Made by a program: the position numbers and the translations under genes
DNA from: Gibbula magus
Lineage: Eukaryota > Mollusca > Gastropoda > Trochida > Trochidae
Reading direction: 5' to 3'
NCBI GenBank assembly: GCA_936450465.1
Contig: OW388302.1
Location: forward strand, 63,091,826 to 63,155,825
DNA: 64,000 bases
The notes under the pieces: generated by a model
What the model saw: the letters and a program-made list of their open reading frames with translations, nothing else
Told to the model about the DNA's origin: nothing
Database searches by the model: none
Shown here: piece by piece, positions 52,401 through 57,199 of the stretch
Position numbering within the stretch: the first letter of the stretch is position 1
Layout: every line of letters begins with the position of its first letter

Positions 52401-53383
52401 GATGTCATGAGTCAGTGTGTACAGGGCTAGATGGGACACTCTTATACAGGTGATGTCATGAGTCAGTGTGTACAGGGCTAGAGGGAACACTCTTATACAG
52501 GTGATGTCATGAGTCAGTGTGTACAGGGCTAGAGGGAACACTCTTATACAGGTGATGTCATGAGTCAGTGTGTACAGGGCTAGAGTGAATGTTTCTCTCC
52601 CACAGTGTTTACTCGCTTCATTTGATGTCATGTCACCTCTGCTTCAATACGATGGTTTCGTGTGAGACCGACAGAGAAAACTGACTGGTTATAGTTTTGC
52701 AAGCAGTCATGTTTCAAAGTGGGAATTTGGTCTGTTCCCTTAGTACCTATACATTGGTTAGAGGTATGTCACGCACATACACGTTTACAAGATACAGTAA
52801 GTCAAAGCGATGCCAGTTAAATTGTAAGTAGAACAAAGGATATCAAATATATCAACTTGAGTTGATACAAGATACAAATGTCCGAGGAAACGTTCATAGT
52901 TAGAAAATATAACACGATTATGGAATAAAGAAATTACATGTCATGCTTGGTATTGGTTGAAGAACCCATAAAATATTACTATCCCACTCCAGGGACCTGA
53001 ATGTTAGTTCTATGGCTTATCCAGTCTCAATATTAGACCAATGCAAAGATGTAAATTATATCATATGTCATAACAAAAAGATGATGTATTACCACCTTTG
53101 TATTCGCTTCTTTGACATTTAATGACGGAGAATGTCAACATTATTGCAGAATAGAATTTAACTTCGTTTGGGCAATTGTAGGTGGTTACAGTAGAGCTTG
53201 CAATCACAGGTTTGTAACACTAAATAACGCTTCCTAACTTCTATAGACACAGATAACTATAGATTCATATTTTATTGAAGTGCAATGTTTTTGCTTTCTT
53301 CATTTCAGAAAGTAAAAGCTGCGTTCCAGCCAGCATATGTAGAAGACAGTGAGGTGAAGGAGCAAGGGAACACTCTTCTGTAA
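12811..53383 (+). CDS. SLC6-family transporter gene B, 14 coding exons, 612 aa
   Basis: This is a complete 12-TM Na+/Cl- dependent symporter-like protein of the plasma membrane. Coding exons: 12811-12835, 23626-23748, 27922-28053, 33710-34082, 34985-35117, 35343-35477, 36112-36215, 37185-37309, 38758-38870, 40003-40131, 41813-41912, 48560-48660, 50080-50250, 53309-53383. All introns are GT-AG, every phase matches and the sum is 1839 nt. Hallmarks are KFPYLC (TM1), IGQYFQRGP (TM2/IL1), WSTCDNPWNTGHC with the paired EL2 cysteines, RGVRVSGK, GLDTT (TM8) and a 24-aa tail. Gly33 in place of the monoamine-transporter Asp points to an amino-acid-like substrate. Several ion-site positions depart from consensus (Thr36, Phe56, Phe315, Asp351, Thr355), so coupling may differ. 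It lies in tandem with gene A. The substrate is unknown. Confidence 0.93.
13013..13100. repeat. Small perfect-armed hairpin, probable MITE
   Basis: CGCTTGCCGGATCC and GGATCCGGCAAGCG form 14-nt perfect arms; the arms extend imperfectly to GTGTTGC and CAACAC. It lies in intron 1 of gene B. Confidence 0.6.
13101..14811. other. Intron 1 of gene B: no gene; repeat fragments
   Basis: About 13106-13148 is an antisense scrap of the local SINE 3' tail (GAGGTGAGG, GTTTAACGC). About 13925-14060 is similar to 16935-17075 (shared GTTGTGTGAAATAGTTT, GCTCTTCAACC, TATAAATGAATTAT, GTTATCTCCCTTTG), a diverged interspersed repeat. Nothing else was recognised. Confidence 0.45.
14812..15570 (-). pseudogene. L1-like LINE ORF2 C-terminal relic
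   Basis: There are two adjacent minus-strand frames. 15570-15328 has MSFEELKQCLNI and 15315-14812 has LKWFQYKMNQNILTKK, then KYWLELLNVPSYR, KKCYNMML and WASNVKDFLFSIGFG. Blocks of this type (WFQYRINHRIL-like, then a KxWLxL region) are found downstream of the reverse transcriptase in L1/Tx1-type non-LTR elements. A frame break separates the two parts and no catalytic domain is present. The assignment to L1-like is from family memory. Confidence 0.6.
15776..16274. mobile_element. MITE with about 65-bp terminal inverted repeats
   Basis: Left end CATTCTCTTACCACAGAGG, TTACTCCCTTCA and CCTCTGTTCTA; the right end at 16211-16274 is the inverse (TAGAACAGAGG, TGAAGGGAGTAA, CCTCTGTGGAAAGAGAATG). It is about 500 bp with no transposase. 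The open frame across it is incidental. Confidence 0.75.
16275..18411. other. Intron 1 of gene B: no gene seen
   Basis: AT-rich. It contains the repeat relic at 16935-17075. No exon of the SLC6 frame and no RNA gene were recognised. Confidence 0.45.
18412..18481. repeat. (TA)n microsatellite, about 35 copies
   Basis: Uninterrupted alternating T/A in intron 1. Confidence 0.98.
19399..19471. repeat. (TA)n microsatellite, about 36 copies
   Basis: A second long uninterrupted TA tract about 1 kb from the first. Confidence 0.98.
19472..20493. other. Intron 1 of gene B: no gene seen
   Basis: No coding or repeat structure that could be supported. Confidence 0.4.
20494..21434 (-). mobile_element. 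Family-1 MITE split by a later insertion
   Basis: 20494-20636 and 21328-21434 match consecutive parts of the intact copy at 22971-23334 (TTAAAGGGTCAGGAGCACG ... GTTATTACCACTA, then GTAATAAGATGTTTTACC ... CAGCCCC). About 690 bp have been inserted between GGATAATTGG and GCGTAATAAG. Confidence 0.75.
20634..20807. mobile_element. Palindromic MITE nested in a family-1 MITE
   Basis: Arms of about 65-70 nt: AAATAAAATTCGCTGTG, TGTAATAAAGCATAGTTTTG and CCCTGAACTATTAT on the left, their complements on the right. The loop is about 40 nt. It lies at the start of the 690-bp insertion into the family-1 element. Confidence 0.8.
21435..22970. other. Intron 1 of gene B: no gene seen
   Basis: AT-rich; nothing recognisable. 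Confidence 0.4.
22971..23334 (-). mobile_element. Family-1 MITE, about 364 bp
   Basis: Terminal sequences TTAAAG(T)GGCAGGAGCACA and GAGCTACTGCCCCTTTAA are inverted. The interior has TAATGTCACCAATAGTAAAAC and CGAAATAATA. Related copies are at 29874-30238, 54349-54711, 58874-59219 and the split copy at 20494. Confidence 0.85.
23626..23748 (+). CDS. Gene B exon 2 (TM1)
   Basis: Acceptor TCTGTTCCAG; donor G|GTCAGA. It encodes aa 9-50 with RERW followed by TM1 (YTVGEGTVLKFPYLC). The family consensus is GLGNxWRFP; here Leu, Asn, Trp and Arg are Glu34, Thr36, Leu38 and Lys39. Confidence 0.92.
24292..24366. repeat. Short hairpin with 15-nt perfect arms
   Basis: GGGTAATACGGTCTC and GAGACCGTATTACCC are separated by about 45 nt, in intron 2. 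Confidence 0.7.
24440..24480 (+). pseudogene. Decayed copy of gene B exon 2 (TM1), copy 1
   Basis: GGGGAGGGGACGG, then TGTGCCATGATTGGGGGAG, parallel exon 2 (TTGGGGAGGGGACGG, TGTGCCAGGAATGGGGGAG). The residues read VGEGTGPTF and LCHDWG. A GTGAGT follows, one base out of the exon 2 register, so splicing to exon 3 would break the frame. Confidence 0.6.
24546..24635. repeat. Half copy of the 9729 hairpin MITE
   Basis: CATTCTGATTAAAAATCGACC and ATCTACATGGATAGGAACTC match one arm of the palindrome at 9729-9932. It abuts the second exon 2 relic. Confidence 0.5.
24636..24656 (+). pseudogene. Decayed copy of gene B exon 2 end, copy 2
   Basis: CTGTGTGCCAGAAATGGTGGAG|GTTAAT differs from the exon 2 end by a few bases and reads LCARNGG; the donor GT is kept in register. 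Only about 21 bp are recognisable. Confidence 0.45.
24900..25770 (-). pseudogene. Non-LTR retrotransposon ORF1 (gag-like, zinc knuckle) relic
   Basis: The minus strand across several frames reads NWPRFIVISSTVDQPVRLNP, ATAKTIQGLVGDVKDV and, near 25160-24940, YRCQKFSHGSNSC, HPAECKELPKCANCSGEH and ASSKECTRW. This is the gag-like ORF1 of jockey/CR1-type elements with CCHC knuckles. At least two frame changes are needed to follow it, and the first knuckle Cys appears to be Arg. No EN or RT follows downstream on this strand. Confidence 0.75.
26080..27921. other. Intron 2 of gene B: no gene; poly-G tract
   Basis: It contains an uninterrupted G tract of about 25 at 27712-27737. GCTGCGTTCGTTT near 26900 is inverted near 27430, which may mark an old element. 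No exon was recognised. Confidence 0.5.
27922..28053 (+). CDS. Gene B exon 3 (TM2, first intracellular loop)
   Basis: Acceptor TTTCTCCAG; donor G|GTAACT. It encodes aa 50-94, including LELLIGQYFQRGP and WRLCPALKG, the conserved TM2/IL1 signature. Phe56 sits where chloride-dependent members have Tyr. Confidence 0.95.
28487..28915 (+). repeat. MITE-like repeat, family 2 (copy b)
   Basis: Starts AAAGATTTATCCATTGTGTTG; shares GTTGGGGTCA, CAAACGTTGCAAATG and GATCGAAAACCGGACAATGC with the copy at 41949-42442. Only one end is clear. Confidence 0.65.
28916..29873. other. Intron 3 of gene B: no gene seen
   Basis: No supported coding or repeat feature. Confidence 0.4.
29874..30238 (+). mobile_element. 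Family-1 MITE, about 365 bp
   Basis: TTAAAGGGGCAGTAGCACG at the left, GTTTCTGCCCCTTTAA at the right. The interior has GGTAAAACATCTTATT, GCATGGCGGCCATTTTATTG and TATTGGTGACATTATTTTTC. Confidence 0.85.
30350..30588 (+). mobile_element. tRNA-derived SINE, 5' truncated
   Basis: It starts inside the tRNA-like head (GGATCAAGATGTC, B-box-like GGTTCGAATCC) and runs through the body (GGCAACTTTGTCTGCAGTAG, GGTGCAATGCTACACTGAA, GCCACATGGCGTTGCGGGC) to the tail AAACCCCAAATCACCTCAC. Confidence 0.8.
31040..31177 (+). mobile_element. tRNA-derived SINE, 3' truncated
   Basis: Complete head: GGGATAGCGCAGTGGTTAGC (A box region), GGATCAAGAGGTC and GGGGTTCGTATCCCGCC (B box). It stops after CAATGCTACACTGAATTT. 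Confidence 0.85.
31241..31539 (+). mobile_element. tRNA-derived SINE, near full length
   Basis: Head GGGATAGCGCAGTGGTTAGC and GGTTTGAATCCCGCC, body as in the copy at 32670, tail AAAGTTCACTCACCTCACC with the 'CGGCATTAAACCCC' portion missing. Confidence 0.85.
32670..32989 (+). mobile_element. tRNA-derived SINE, full length with 10-bp target duplication
   Basis: Head GGGATAGCACAGTGGTTAGC and GGGGTTCGAATTCCGCC; tail GAAAGCGGCATTAAACCCC then repeated CTCACCTCAC. It is flanked by TTCGGACCCG at 32660-32669 and 32990-32999, an exact 10-bp duplication that fixes both ends. Confidence 0.92.
33000..33709. other. End of intron 3 of gene B: nothing recognised
   Basis: No coding or repeat feature that can be supported. 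Confidence 0.4.
33710..34082 (+). CDS. Gene B exon 4 (TM3 and extracellular loop 2)
   Basis: Acceptor TCTCCACAG; donor AG|GTATTA. It encodes aa 94-218. TM3 is followed by LPWSTCDNPWNTGHC, which carries the two EL2 cysteines that form the family disulphide. EL2 then runs long and Ser/Asn rich with eight N-X-S/T sequons, implying heavy N-glycosylation. Confidence 0.95.
34338..34496. mobile_element. Palindromic MITE
   Basis: Arms of about 60 nt: TATTGTGAACATACAAGACG ... GAGTATATACTTATTCCTTC on the left, and GAAGGAATGAGTGTATACTC ... CGTCGTGTATGTTCAAAATA on the right. Intron 4 of gene B. Confidence 0.75.
34563..34822 (+). mobile_element. Decayed tRNA-derived SINE
   Basis: The order of blocks is kept (GACCAGTGGTCAGCGC, GGATCATGA, GCAGGTTTGGGTACAATG, TTCACAACAATGC, GGGCATTCTCCTTGCAG, GATATACTCTTGAA) but is strongly diverged from the other copies. 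Confidence 0.6.
34985..35117 (+). CDS. Gene B exon 5 (end of EL2, TM4)
   Basis: Acceptor CATTCCAG; donor AAG|GTGAGA. It encodes aa 218-262, ending RGVRVSGK, equivalent to the KGVKSSGK motif at the TM4/TM5 turn. Confidence 0.94.
35343..35477 (+). CDS. Gene B exon 6 (TM5, EL3)
   Basis: Acceptor TTCTTTCAG; donor CGG|GTATGT. It encodes aa 263-307: a hydrophobic TM5, then LPGAIDGLLFYIRPDF and KLSDLR, the usual lead into TM6. Confidence 0.94.
36112..36215 (+). CDS. Gene B exon 7 (TM6)
   Basis: Acceptor GTCTTCCAG; donor TTTAG|GTATGT. It encodes aa 308-342. IWLEACMFALYSMGTGTG aligns with the unwound TM6 helix. Phe315 replaces the chloride-site Gln of chloride-dependent members; Ser319 is kept. SRNKF matches the SYNKF motif after TM6. 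Confidence 0.94.
36383..36580. repeat. Tandem duplication, 95-bp unit x 2
   Basis: GATACCAGAACACAGTTCAT ... TCGAGAACTTGTGGTA at 36383 and again at 36478, with few differences, in intron 7. Confidence 0.9.
37185..37309 (+). CDS. Gene B exon 8 (TM7)
   Basis: Acceptor AACTTTCAG; donor G|GTAGGT. It encodes aa 342-384. By alignment to SERT from memory, Asp351 replaces the Na1-site Asn and Thr355 replaces the chloride-site Ser. Confidence 0.92.
37363..38357 (+). mobile_element. Interspersed element with an internal 162-bp tandem array
   Basis: Left end TACCCCCGCTACGACGTAG then GCGCTCCGCGTG and (CCGT)n; right end GGCGGGGGTATGTGAGCTGC. Inside, a 162-bp unit starting CGGAGCTTATCTCGGAAACT recurs at 37441, 37603, 37765, 37927 and 38089, exactly 162 apart. 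162 is a multiple of 3, so an open frame runs through the array; no known domain is seen and I do not call it a gene. Intron 8 of gene B. Confidence 0.8.
38758..38870 (+). CDS. Gene B exon 9 (EL4, TM8)
   Basis: Acceptor TTATTTCAG; donor ACC|GTGAGT. It encodes aa 384-421, with FLVFPEAVTYLP (EL4) and TLGLDTT, the Na2-site motif with Asp419 kept and Ser changed to Thr420. Confidence 0.95.
38871..40002. other. Intron 9 of gene B: nothing recognised
   Basis: No repeat structure or coding signal that can be supported. Confidence 0.4.
40003..40131 (+). CDS. Gene B exon 10 (TM9); its 3' end seeds the 27-bp array
   Basis: Acceptor TGACTGCAG; donor CAG|GTATTT. It encodes aa 422-464 (VPSFEVVITVLSDRFP, then TM9), ending LLFVTQ. 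The last bases GTTACTCAG and the donor are the sequence repeated in the adjacent 27-bp minisatellite. Confidence 0.95.
40121..41545 (+). repeat. 27-bp minisatellite seeded on the exon 10 5' splice site (about 50 copies)
   Basis: Consensus GTTACTCAGGTATTGTACAG followed by AACATTT. It starts inside the coding exon (GTTACTCAG|GTATTTACAG) and continues head to tail to about 41470, then degenerates to about 41545. Variant positions are mainly CTCAGG/CTCGGG/CTCCGG and GTATTG/GTGTTG/GTACTG. 27 is a multiple of 3, and many units are open in the exon's own frame (VTQVLYRTF). The first intronic unit contains a TAA, so read-through from exon 10 stops at once. Confidence 0.95.
41813..41912 (+). CDS. Gene B exon 11 (TM10)
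   Basis: Acceptor ATTTTCAAG; donor G|GTAAGA. It encodes aa 465-498. GGIYAIILVDWYSFGPTVMV matches the GGxYxxxLxDxY motif of TM9/TM10. Confidence 0.95.
41949..42442 (-). mobile_element. Family-2 MITE, about 490 bp, both ends present
   Basis: Left TTAAAGGTGCATCCATTGTG, right CACAATGGATGTACCTTTAA: inverted termini of about 20 bp. The interior is the complement of copies at 8899 and 28487 (GCATTGTCCGGTTTTCGATC). Confidence 0.8.
42493..44058 (-). mobile_element. Tc1-like DNA transposon, 1566 bp
   Basis: Inverted ends CACAAAGAAAAAAGTTAAGC / GCTTAACTTTTTTCTTTGTG, continuing ACCCCCTGAT / ATCAGGGGGT, are flanked by TA at 42491-42492 and 44059-44060, the Tc1/mariner target duplication. It carries a broken transposase on the minus strand. 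Intron 11 of gene B. Confidence 0.9.
43003..43958 (-). pseudogene. Tc1-like transposase, frameshifted
   Basis: Three minus-strand frames in order. 43958-43461 has the N-terminal helix-turn-helix region (MSFKTIGRNLGYHYTVVSRL) and RPRSGRPTVTTPREDR; 43660-43361 has LLSLHLERTG, STVRNRLKSAGL and HHKRARLAW; 43284-43003 has DGSVLVWGCLS and YMDDNARPHRSR, the region around the second catalytic Asp. At least two frame changes separate them. The element is dead as a coding unit. Confidence 0.85.
44161..44208 (+). repeat. Left arm of an older inverted repeat around the LINE
   Basis: ACTACCAT, GTTGTATCG and AAATACCAGGACAGTTTGT are matched inverted at 47527-47574 (ACAAACTGTCCTGGTATTTT, CGATGCAAC, ATGGTAGT). 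About 48 bp each; probably the ends of a MITE that was later interrupted. Confidence 0.65.
44234..47517 (-). mobile_element. CR1/L2/Rex1-like non-LTR retrotransposon
   Basis: The minus-strand order is an N-terminal basic region, apurinic-type endonuclease, reverse transcriptase, short 3' UTR and a tail of TCTTA repeats (AAGATAAGATAAGAT on the + strand at 44236-44257). A tandem-repeat tail instead of poly(A) is typical of CR1/L2-type elements. The 5' boundary is placed near 47517, where sequence changes to the flanking inverted repeat; it is approximate. No target duplication was found. Confidence 0.85.
44450..47426 (-). pseudogene. LINE polyprotein (endonuclease + reverse transcriptase), lightly damaged
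   Basis: The start at 47426 gives MCDHQQ. The endonuclease has LLLSNVRSLRSKL, CFSETWLN, GGGLCMFVN and SSDHNTV, but the usual LGDFN reads LGEVN. One TAA at 45918-45920 interrupts the frame after KSFAEKLN; it resumes at once in the same frame with ASGPDNL, DYRPVSLTS, FVDFSSAFNT, GAPQGCVLSP and KFADDAALIA (catalytic FADD). The frame ends at 44625 (DHPRQ), after which typical C-terminal blocks (RKIMSDPSH, LLPSGKRF) continue in another frame. So there is one nonsense codon and one frameshift: a young copy. Confidence 0.9.
47527..47574 (-). repeat. Right arm of the older inverted repeat around the LINE
   Basis: Complement of 44161-44208 with about 7 differences. See the left arm. Confidence 0.65.
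47575..48559. other. End of intron 11 of gene B: nothing recognised
   Basis: AT-rich, no supported feature. Confidence 0.4.
48560..48660 (+). CDS. Gene B exon 12 (IL5, start of TM11)
   Basis: Acceptor CCTTATCAG; donor GTG|GTTAGT. It encodes aa 498-531 (ARRLDKYAKQMYDR, then IKFVTPALLV), with the family's W-x-x-x-x-x-P pattern. Confidence 0.94.
48700..48765. repeat. GATGATGTT-type microsatellite
   Basis: Imperfect (GATGATGTTGGT)n just after exon 12 of gene B. Confidence 0.9.
49066..50079. repeat. Interspersed repeat with (CCTTCCGT)n and end of intron 12
   Basis: ATGTCCCCCGTAAAGC, CGCCTCCGTCC and repeated GTCCTTCC, then two related blocks containing GGTTAGACCTAGTG(G)TGGAGTG and CCTTTTGCTACT at about 49229 and 49409. 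It resembles the start of the element at 37363 in style but not in sequence. No gene. Confidence 0.5.
50080..50250 (+). CDS. Gene B exon 13 (TM11-TM12); its 3' end seeds the 51-bp array
   Basis: Acceptor TTATTTCAG; donor CAG|GTGATG. It encodes aa 532-588: YDYRPPKYGDYNYPEWAG, TM12 (WCISAVIVLPLPVWMG) and VSVYRARGDTLIQ. The last 39 nt form the first unit of the following array. Confidence 0.95.
50212..52590 (+). repeat. 51-bp minisatellite of gene B, starting inside coding exon 13 (about 47 copies)
   Basis: The first unit is the exon's own 3' end plus donor. Each unit contains 39 nt of exon end, CAG|GTGATG and an in-frame TGA four codons past the donor (GTGATGTTATGA). Units are much more uniform than in gene A. 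From about 51150 several units read AGATGGGAACACTC and are 52 bp, which shifts the frame. The array stops near 52590. Confidence 0.95.
52591..53308 (+). other. Remainder of intron 13 of gene B
   Basis: Unique sequence. 52945-53030 and 53140-53240 resemble the gene A last intron at about 8240-8315 and 8560-8680 (TATTGGTTGAAG, CCCATAAAAT, AATTTAACTTCGTT, AATCACAGGTTTG). Confidence 0.7.
53309..53383 (+). CDS. Gene B exon 14 (C-terminal tail, stop)
   Basis: Acceptor TTCATTTCAG; phase 0. 24 codons, KVKAAFQPAYVEDSEVKEQG to NTLL, then TAA. It is the cytosolic tail and is paralogous to 8781-8864. Confidence 0.94.
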   Translation, partial: KVKAAFQPAYVEDSEVKEQGNTLL

Positions 53384-54348
53384 CATCAACTACTATAATA
53401 TAATGTATACATGTTTATACAACTTTTTTTGTTGTTGAATCAATGCCTTTTCATCCAAAAACGATAGGAGTAATTTTTATGAAAACACTTTTCACGTCAC
53501 CCAAGAAATTGCATTTTATTTATTATTGCTAATTTGTGGTTGTAACAAAAGGCACATGCATGCATGCAGGTTGAAATGCATGAATGGAAATCGGTCATTG
53601 TATTCATCCTTTATATAAGCTTTATCTCTCTGCAGATAAGTATTATTGTATCGTGCTTTAGTCAAAAGTACTGAGTACTTTCTTTTGCCTGGCAGTTTAT
53701 AATAAATAAATAAATATATATATATGTGTGTGTAATTAGCTTTGGTATATCATTCCTATTACGTGACAACGCTTCGTGAACATGTGATTACTAACTTCCT
53801 TCGATGAAACTGATCAACAATGTTTAGAAAATATAATGAAATCGTATTTATTTATTTTAGACAGGTAAGATGCAGTAACAGCATTGAACAAAAAATTGAA
53901 AATTTTTTGAATAAATACAGCAATAAATATTCTTTAGATGATAGTTTAAACATATTTTATTCACGGAAGTGAAACGGATTGGGCACAAGTTGTCCAACTT
54001 ATAAAAGCCCTCTCCATAATATTTACATTTACATTTACATTATGTATACAGTCAGAATGAAACAATATAATACAAAAGATGCAGCAAATAGAGATATAGA
54101 CAACAGACTAAAGCATTGTAATTAAGAGGCAATATGATATATAGATGATATCTTGGGTTTCGGTTATATTTCGCATTAAAAGAACATGAGTCAAGGGTCA
54201 ATCCCTGTCTCGTATAGAGTTGATGGACAAAGGAAGGTTGGTTGAAAAGGTTGAGCCTCACCAAGGAAGCATGTATGAAAACGGATCGTCGAGGACTGAC
54301 CAGCTCTGTCGGAGTGTTGACATCACCATACAACGTCAGTCTTCACAG
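53384..54348 (+). other. Gene B 3' UTR and spacer
   Basis: AATAAATAAATAAATA at about 53701-53715 and AATAAATA near 53910 are candidate poly(A) signals for gene B. No other gene signal. Confidence 0.4.
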
Positions 54349-54711
54349 TTAAAGGGGCAGTAGCACGTTTTTTGCAAAATTTATTTTTTCAAAGTTTCCC
54401 ATTTATAATGATAGTTTATGTCATCTAAATTAACTTTTGAGGGTAAAACATCTTATTACTCAAAGCTATTATCTGTAGTGGTAAAAACTATGTTTCGTAT
54501 AAAGAAAAAATTGCATGGCGGCCATTTTATTGTGAACACAATTTATTATTTCGAATGACAAAAACGATTCACATGGCTTTACAGAACCATGTACGCCCAT
54601 ATTTATCTTAATTTTCCATAGAGAGAAGGGTGTTTTACTATTGGTGACATTTTTTTCCAATACATTTCATCGACTTATTTCCGCGAAAAAACGTGCTACT
54701 TCCCCTCTAAA
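54349..54711 (+). mobile_element. Family-1 MITE, about 363 bp
   Basis: TTAAAGGGGCAGTAGCACG left, CGTGCTACTTCCCCTCTAA right. The interior is as in the copy at 29874. Confidence 0.85.
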
Positions 54712-56586
54712 GTGGATGCTTTTTTTTTTATTTGGAACAATTTAGGACAAATTATATTATAGTGATTGTTTGAACATGTTTTTTTTCATATAGCGTAACG
54801 GAAACCGGAACTGGAATTTTCAACTGTTTTACCACTGCCATTGCCTGCTTTACTTACGCAGTATTAGTATTATTACACGGTAATGTGGAGAATGGTTTAT
54901 GGTTGTTTTATGTTGTGATTTATTCATGAGCAACAACTCATATACATTACAAATATACTATATATCAAATAATCATCATTACAATACTGTATAATATTTT
55001 TATCATAATAGTGTTAGATGTCGGTGGTTGATGCTTCCTTTACGGTTTGTTAAGTGTGTAGAATTGATTTCTATGAAAACAATCTTCATATACGGCAGCG
55101 AAATGGATCACATATCGTACAAACGTACAACAACCAATGTCTATGTTGTATTAAAATAGATAAATTCATAAACATTATTTATGTCAAAGGCAATAGCTAT
55201 AAGGCTCCAGATGACATAAGATTAATAAAATAAAATTGATGACAACATCTTGGTTTTTTTTCATAAACGCAAATTACTTGCCTTCCTCTTGCTCCAAGGA
55301 TGTTTTAAACATGTTGATTTCCGAGTATTATAAAACTAGCTGAAGACTTTCATAACATGTTGACAATATGCCACGTTTGAATAAATGGAAACAAGTAACA
55401 ATAAGTTGTATATATTTCATTAGATGTAATATTGTTTTTTTCTTACGAAATAAACTAATTAGACTTCGTGAAGTTGAACTTTGTATATATCCAGTCATGG
55501 CTGCACTATTGAGCATGTCATTTTATACTGCCATGGATGCGATAAAAACCCTTTTAACGATAATTGTGAACTATTTTAGTAGTTTGTCTTGAAACATCTA
55601 GAATTGAAAAAAGTACATGTTGCATTTGATTTCGTCCTGATTCGCTTGAAATGGAAAGAAATGATGTTTGAAATCCAAGCAACTATTGGGTGATCGGTAG
55701 CACGGTGGGGTTTCTGGTGGAACAGCCAATGATGTAAACACTCAGTAGCCTCGTTTACGTCACATACAATCCGGTAATTATATATCATTCTCGCTAGGTT
55801 TGCGGAAATTATTTCTAGGTCCATGAAACATTGTGGACAGACATATTAATTAAGTAAACAGCATGCACAGAATTGCAAAGCCACGCACGAAGTACCGGCT
55901 ACTTCTATTAGGAATAAGACTATTTATCATATAACTAGCTATGAACTATATGTGATTATACGATGAAAATATAATCCATATTTGCACATCAGCAGTAGAA
56001 AATCATATTTTTACTGCAGTAAAAATATAACTCACTCGTGTGGTGAGAAAGTGACATTTTCACTCGTGGCTGCGCCACTCGTGAAAATATCACTTTCTCA
56101 CTCCACTCGATGAGATAGAAATGATATTCGGCAAAAACAATGAAATAGTCTCTATTTCTATGACGTCATCGGTTTCAGAAATGATTCAGAAGGCGAGGTC
56201 TCTGAGATGTTTGGCGATATCTTGCCACTGTAACACCTTGTGTGTTTTGTTCATATAGGAACACGATATCGTAAAGTTATCTAGGGGTGACCTATGATGG
56301 AAATCAGTCGGGTTTAGTGGAGAAATGTATAGGTGATAGGTATGTGCCTTCATTCGTGAATGTCACCAATTCTTAGCGTACATTTTGATGTAATGTTTAA
56401 TGGACCCTTAGATCGGCAATATGACTGTCCTTGCTCCATTACTCTTTGTTATACATGGCGTAGGGTTTTTCTTTTACCTACGTTTTATCTCCGTTTTATA
56501 TTCGTTTTTATTACGGTACCGAGAACGCTTCTGTCATCCATGTCAAACATCATTTCCAATATCTGGTCCCACGTTTCTTATTCATT
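54712..56586. other. Spacer between gene B and the GH3 gene
   Basis: No gene. About 56020-56135 is a palindrome-like repeat (GTGACATTTTCACTCGTGG, GCCACTCGTGAAAATATCAC, CACTCGATGAGATA); a related scrap (CTGCGCCGCTCGTGAAATA) is at about 62283-62335. Confidence 0.5.
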
Positions 56587-56853
56587 CGCAGTGGTTAGCG
56601 CGTACGGCTTCGGATCAAGAGGTCCTCGTTTCGAATGCCCAAGGGGCTTGGCAACTTGGCAGAACTGTGCTACATGCAGTAAGGTTTTGGTGCAGCACCA
56701 TCCATGGTTCGTTGGTCCAGCCGATGCTTGCATGTTTCAAAGCAATGCATAGCCACCATGTCGTTACTGGCTTTCTCCCCGCAATAATACAAACAGTCGT
56801 GATGTAAGTAAAACCCGTTTGAAAGCGGCATTAAACCCCAACTCACCTCACCT
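56587..56853 (+). mobile_element. tRNA-derived SINE
   Basis: CGCAGTGGTTAGCGCG, GGATCAAGAGGTC and GTTTCGAATGCCC head; body CATGCAGTAAGG and CCATGGTTCG; tail GAAAGCGGCATTAAACCCC and CTCACCTCACC. Confidence 0.85.
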
Positions 56854-56997
56854 TCTAATTGTTTAGGCCCATAAGGCACATACCTGACAAGAAAGAATGT
56901 CAAGCACCTTTTAAGCTAAAACGATAAAGGAATTGAGGTTATCGTCAGATTTACAATAAGATTGCTGAAGATAAGCAGTTAATATTTATTCTTCAAA

Positions 56998-57199
56998 ATG
57001 ATTATAGTGCAGTTCTGTTATGTACTATTCTTATTATCAACTGAGGTAGCTCTGAATGAATACCCGTTCATGAATAGTTCTCTACCCTGGAATGAACGGG
57101 TTGATGACCTTGTGACTAGACTGACGTTACCGGAAGTTCAAACTCAGCTCTCCTCGGGTCAAGGTCAGGCGCCCCCGATTACACGACTTGGAATAAAAG
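56998..57199 (+). CDS. GH3 gene exon 1
   Basis: Signal peptide and mature N-terminus, 67 codons plus G. Donor G|GTAAGT. Confidence 0.9.
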
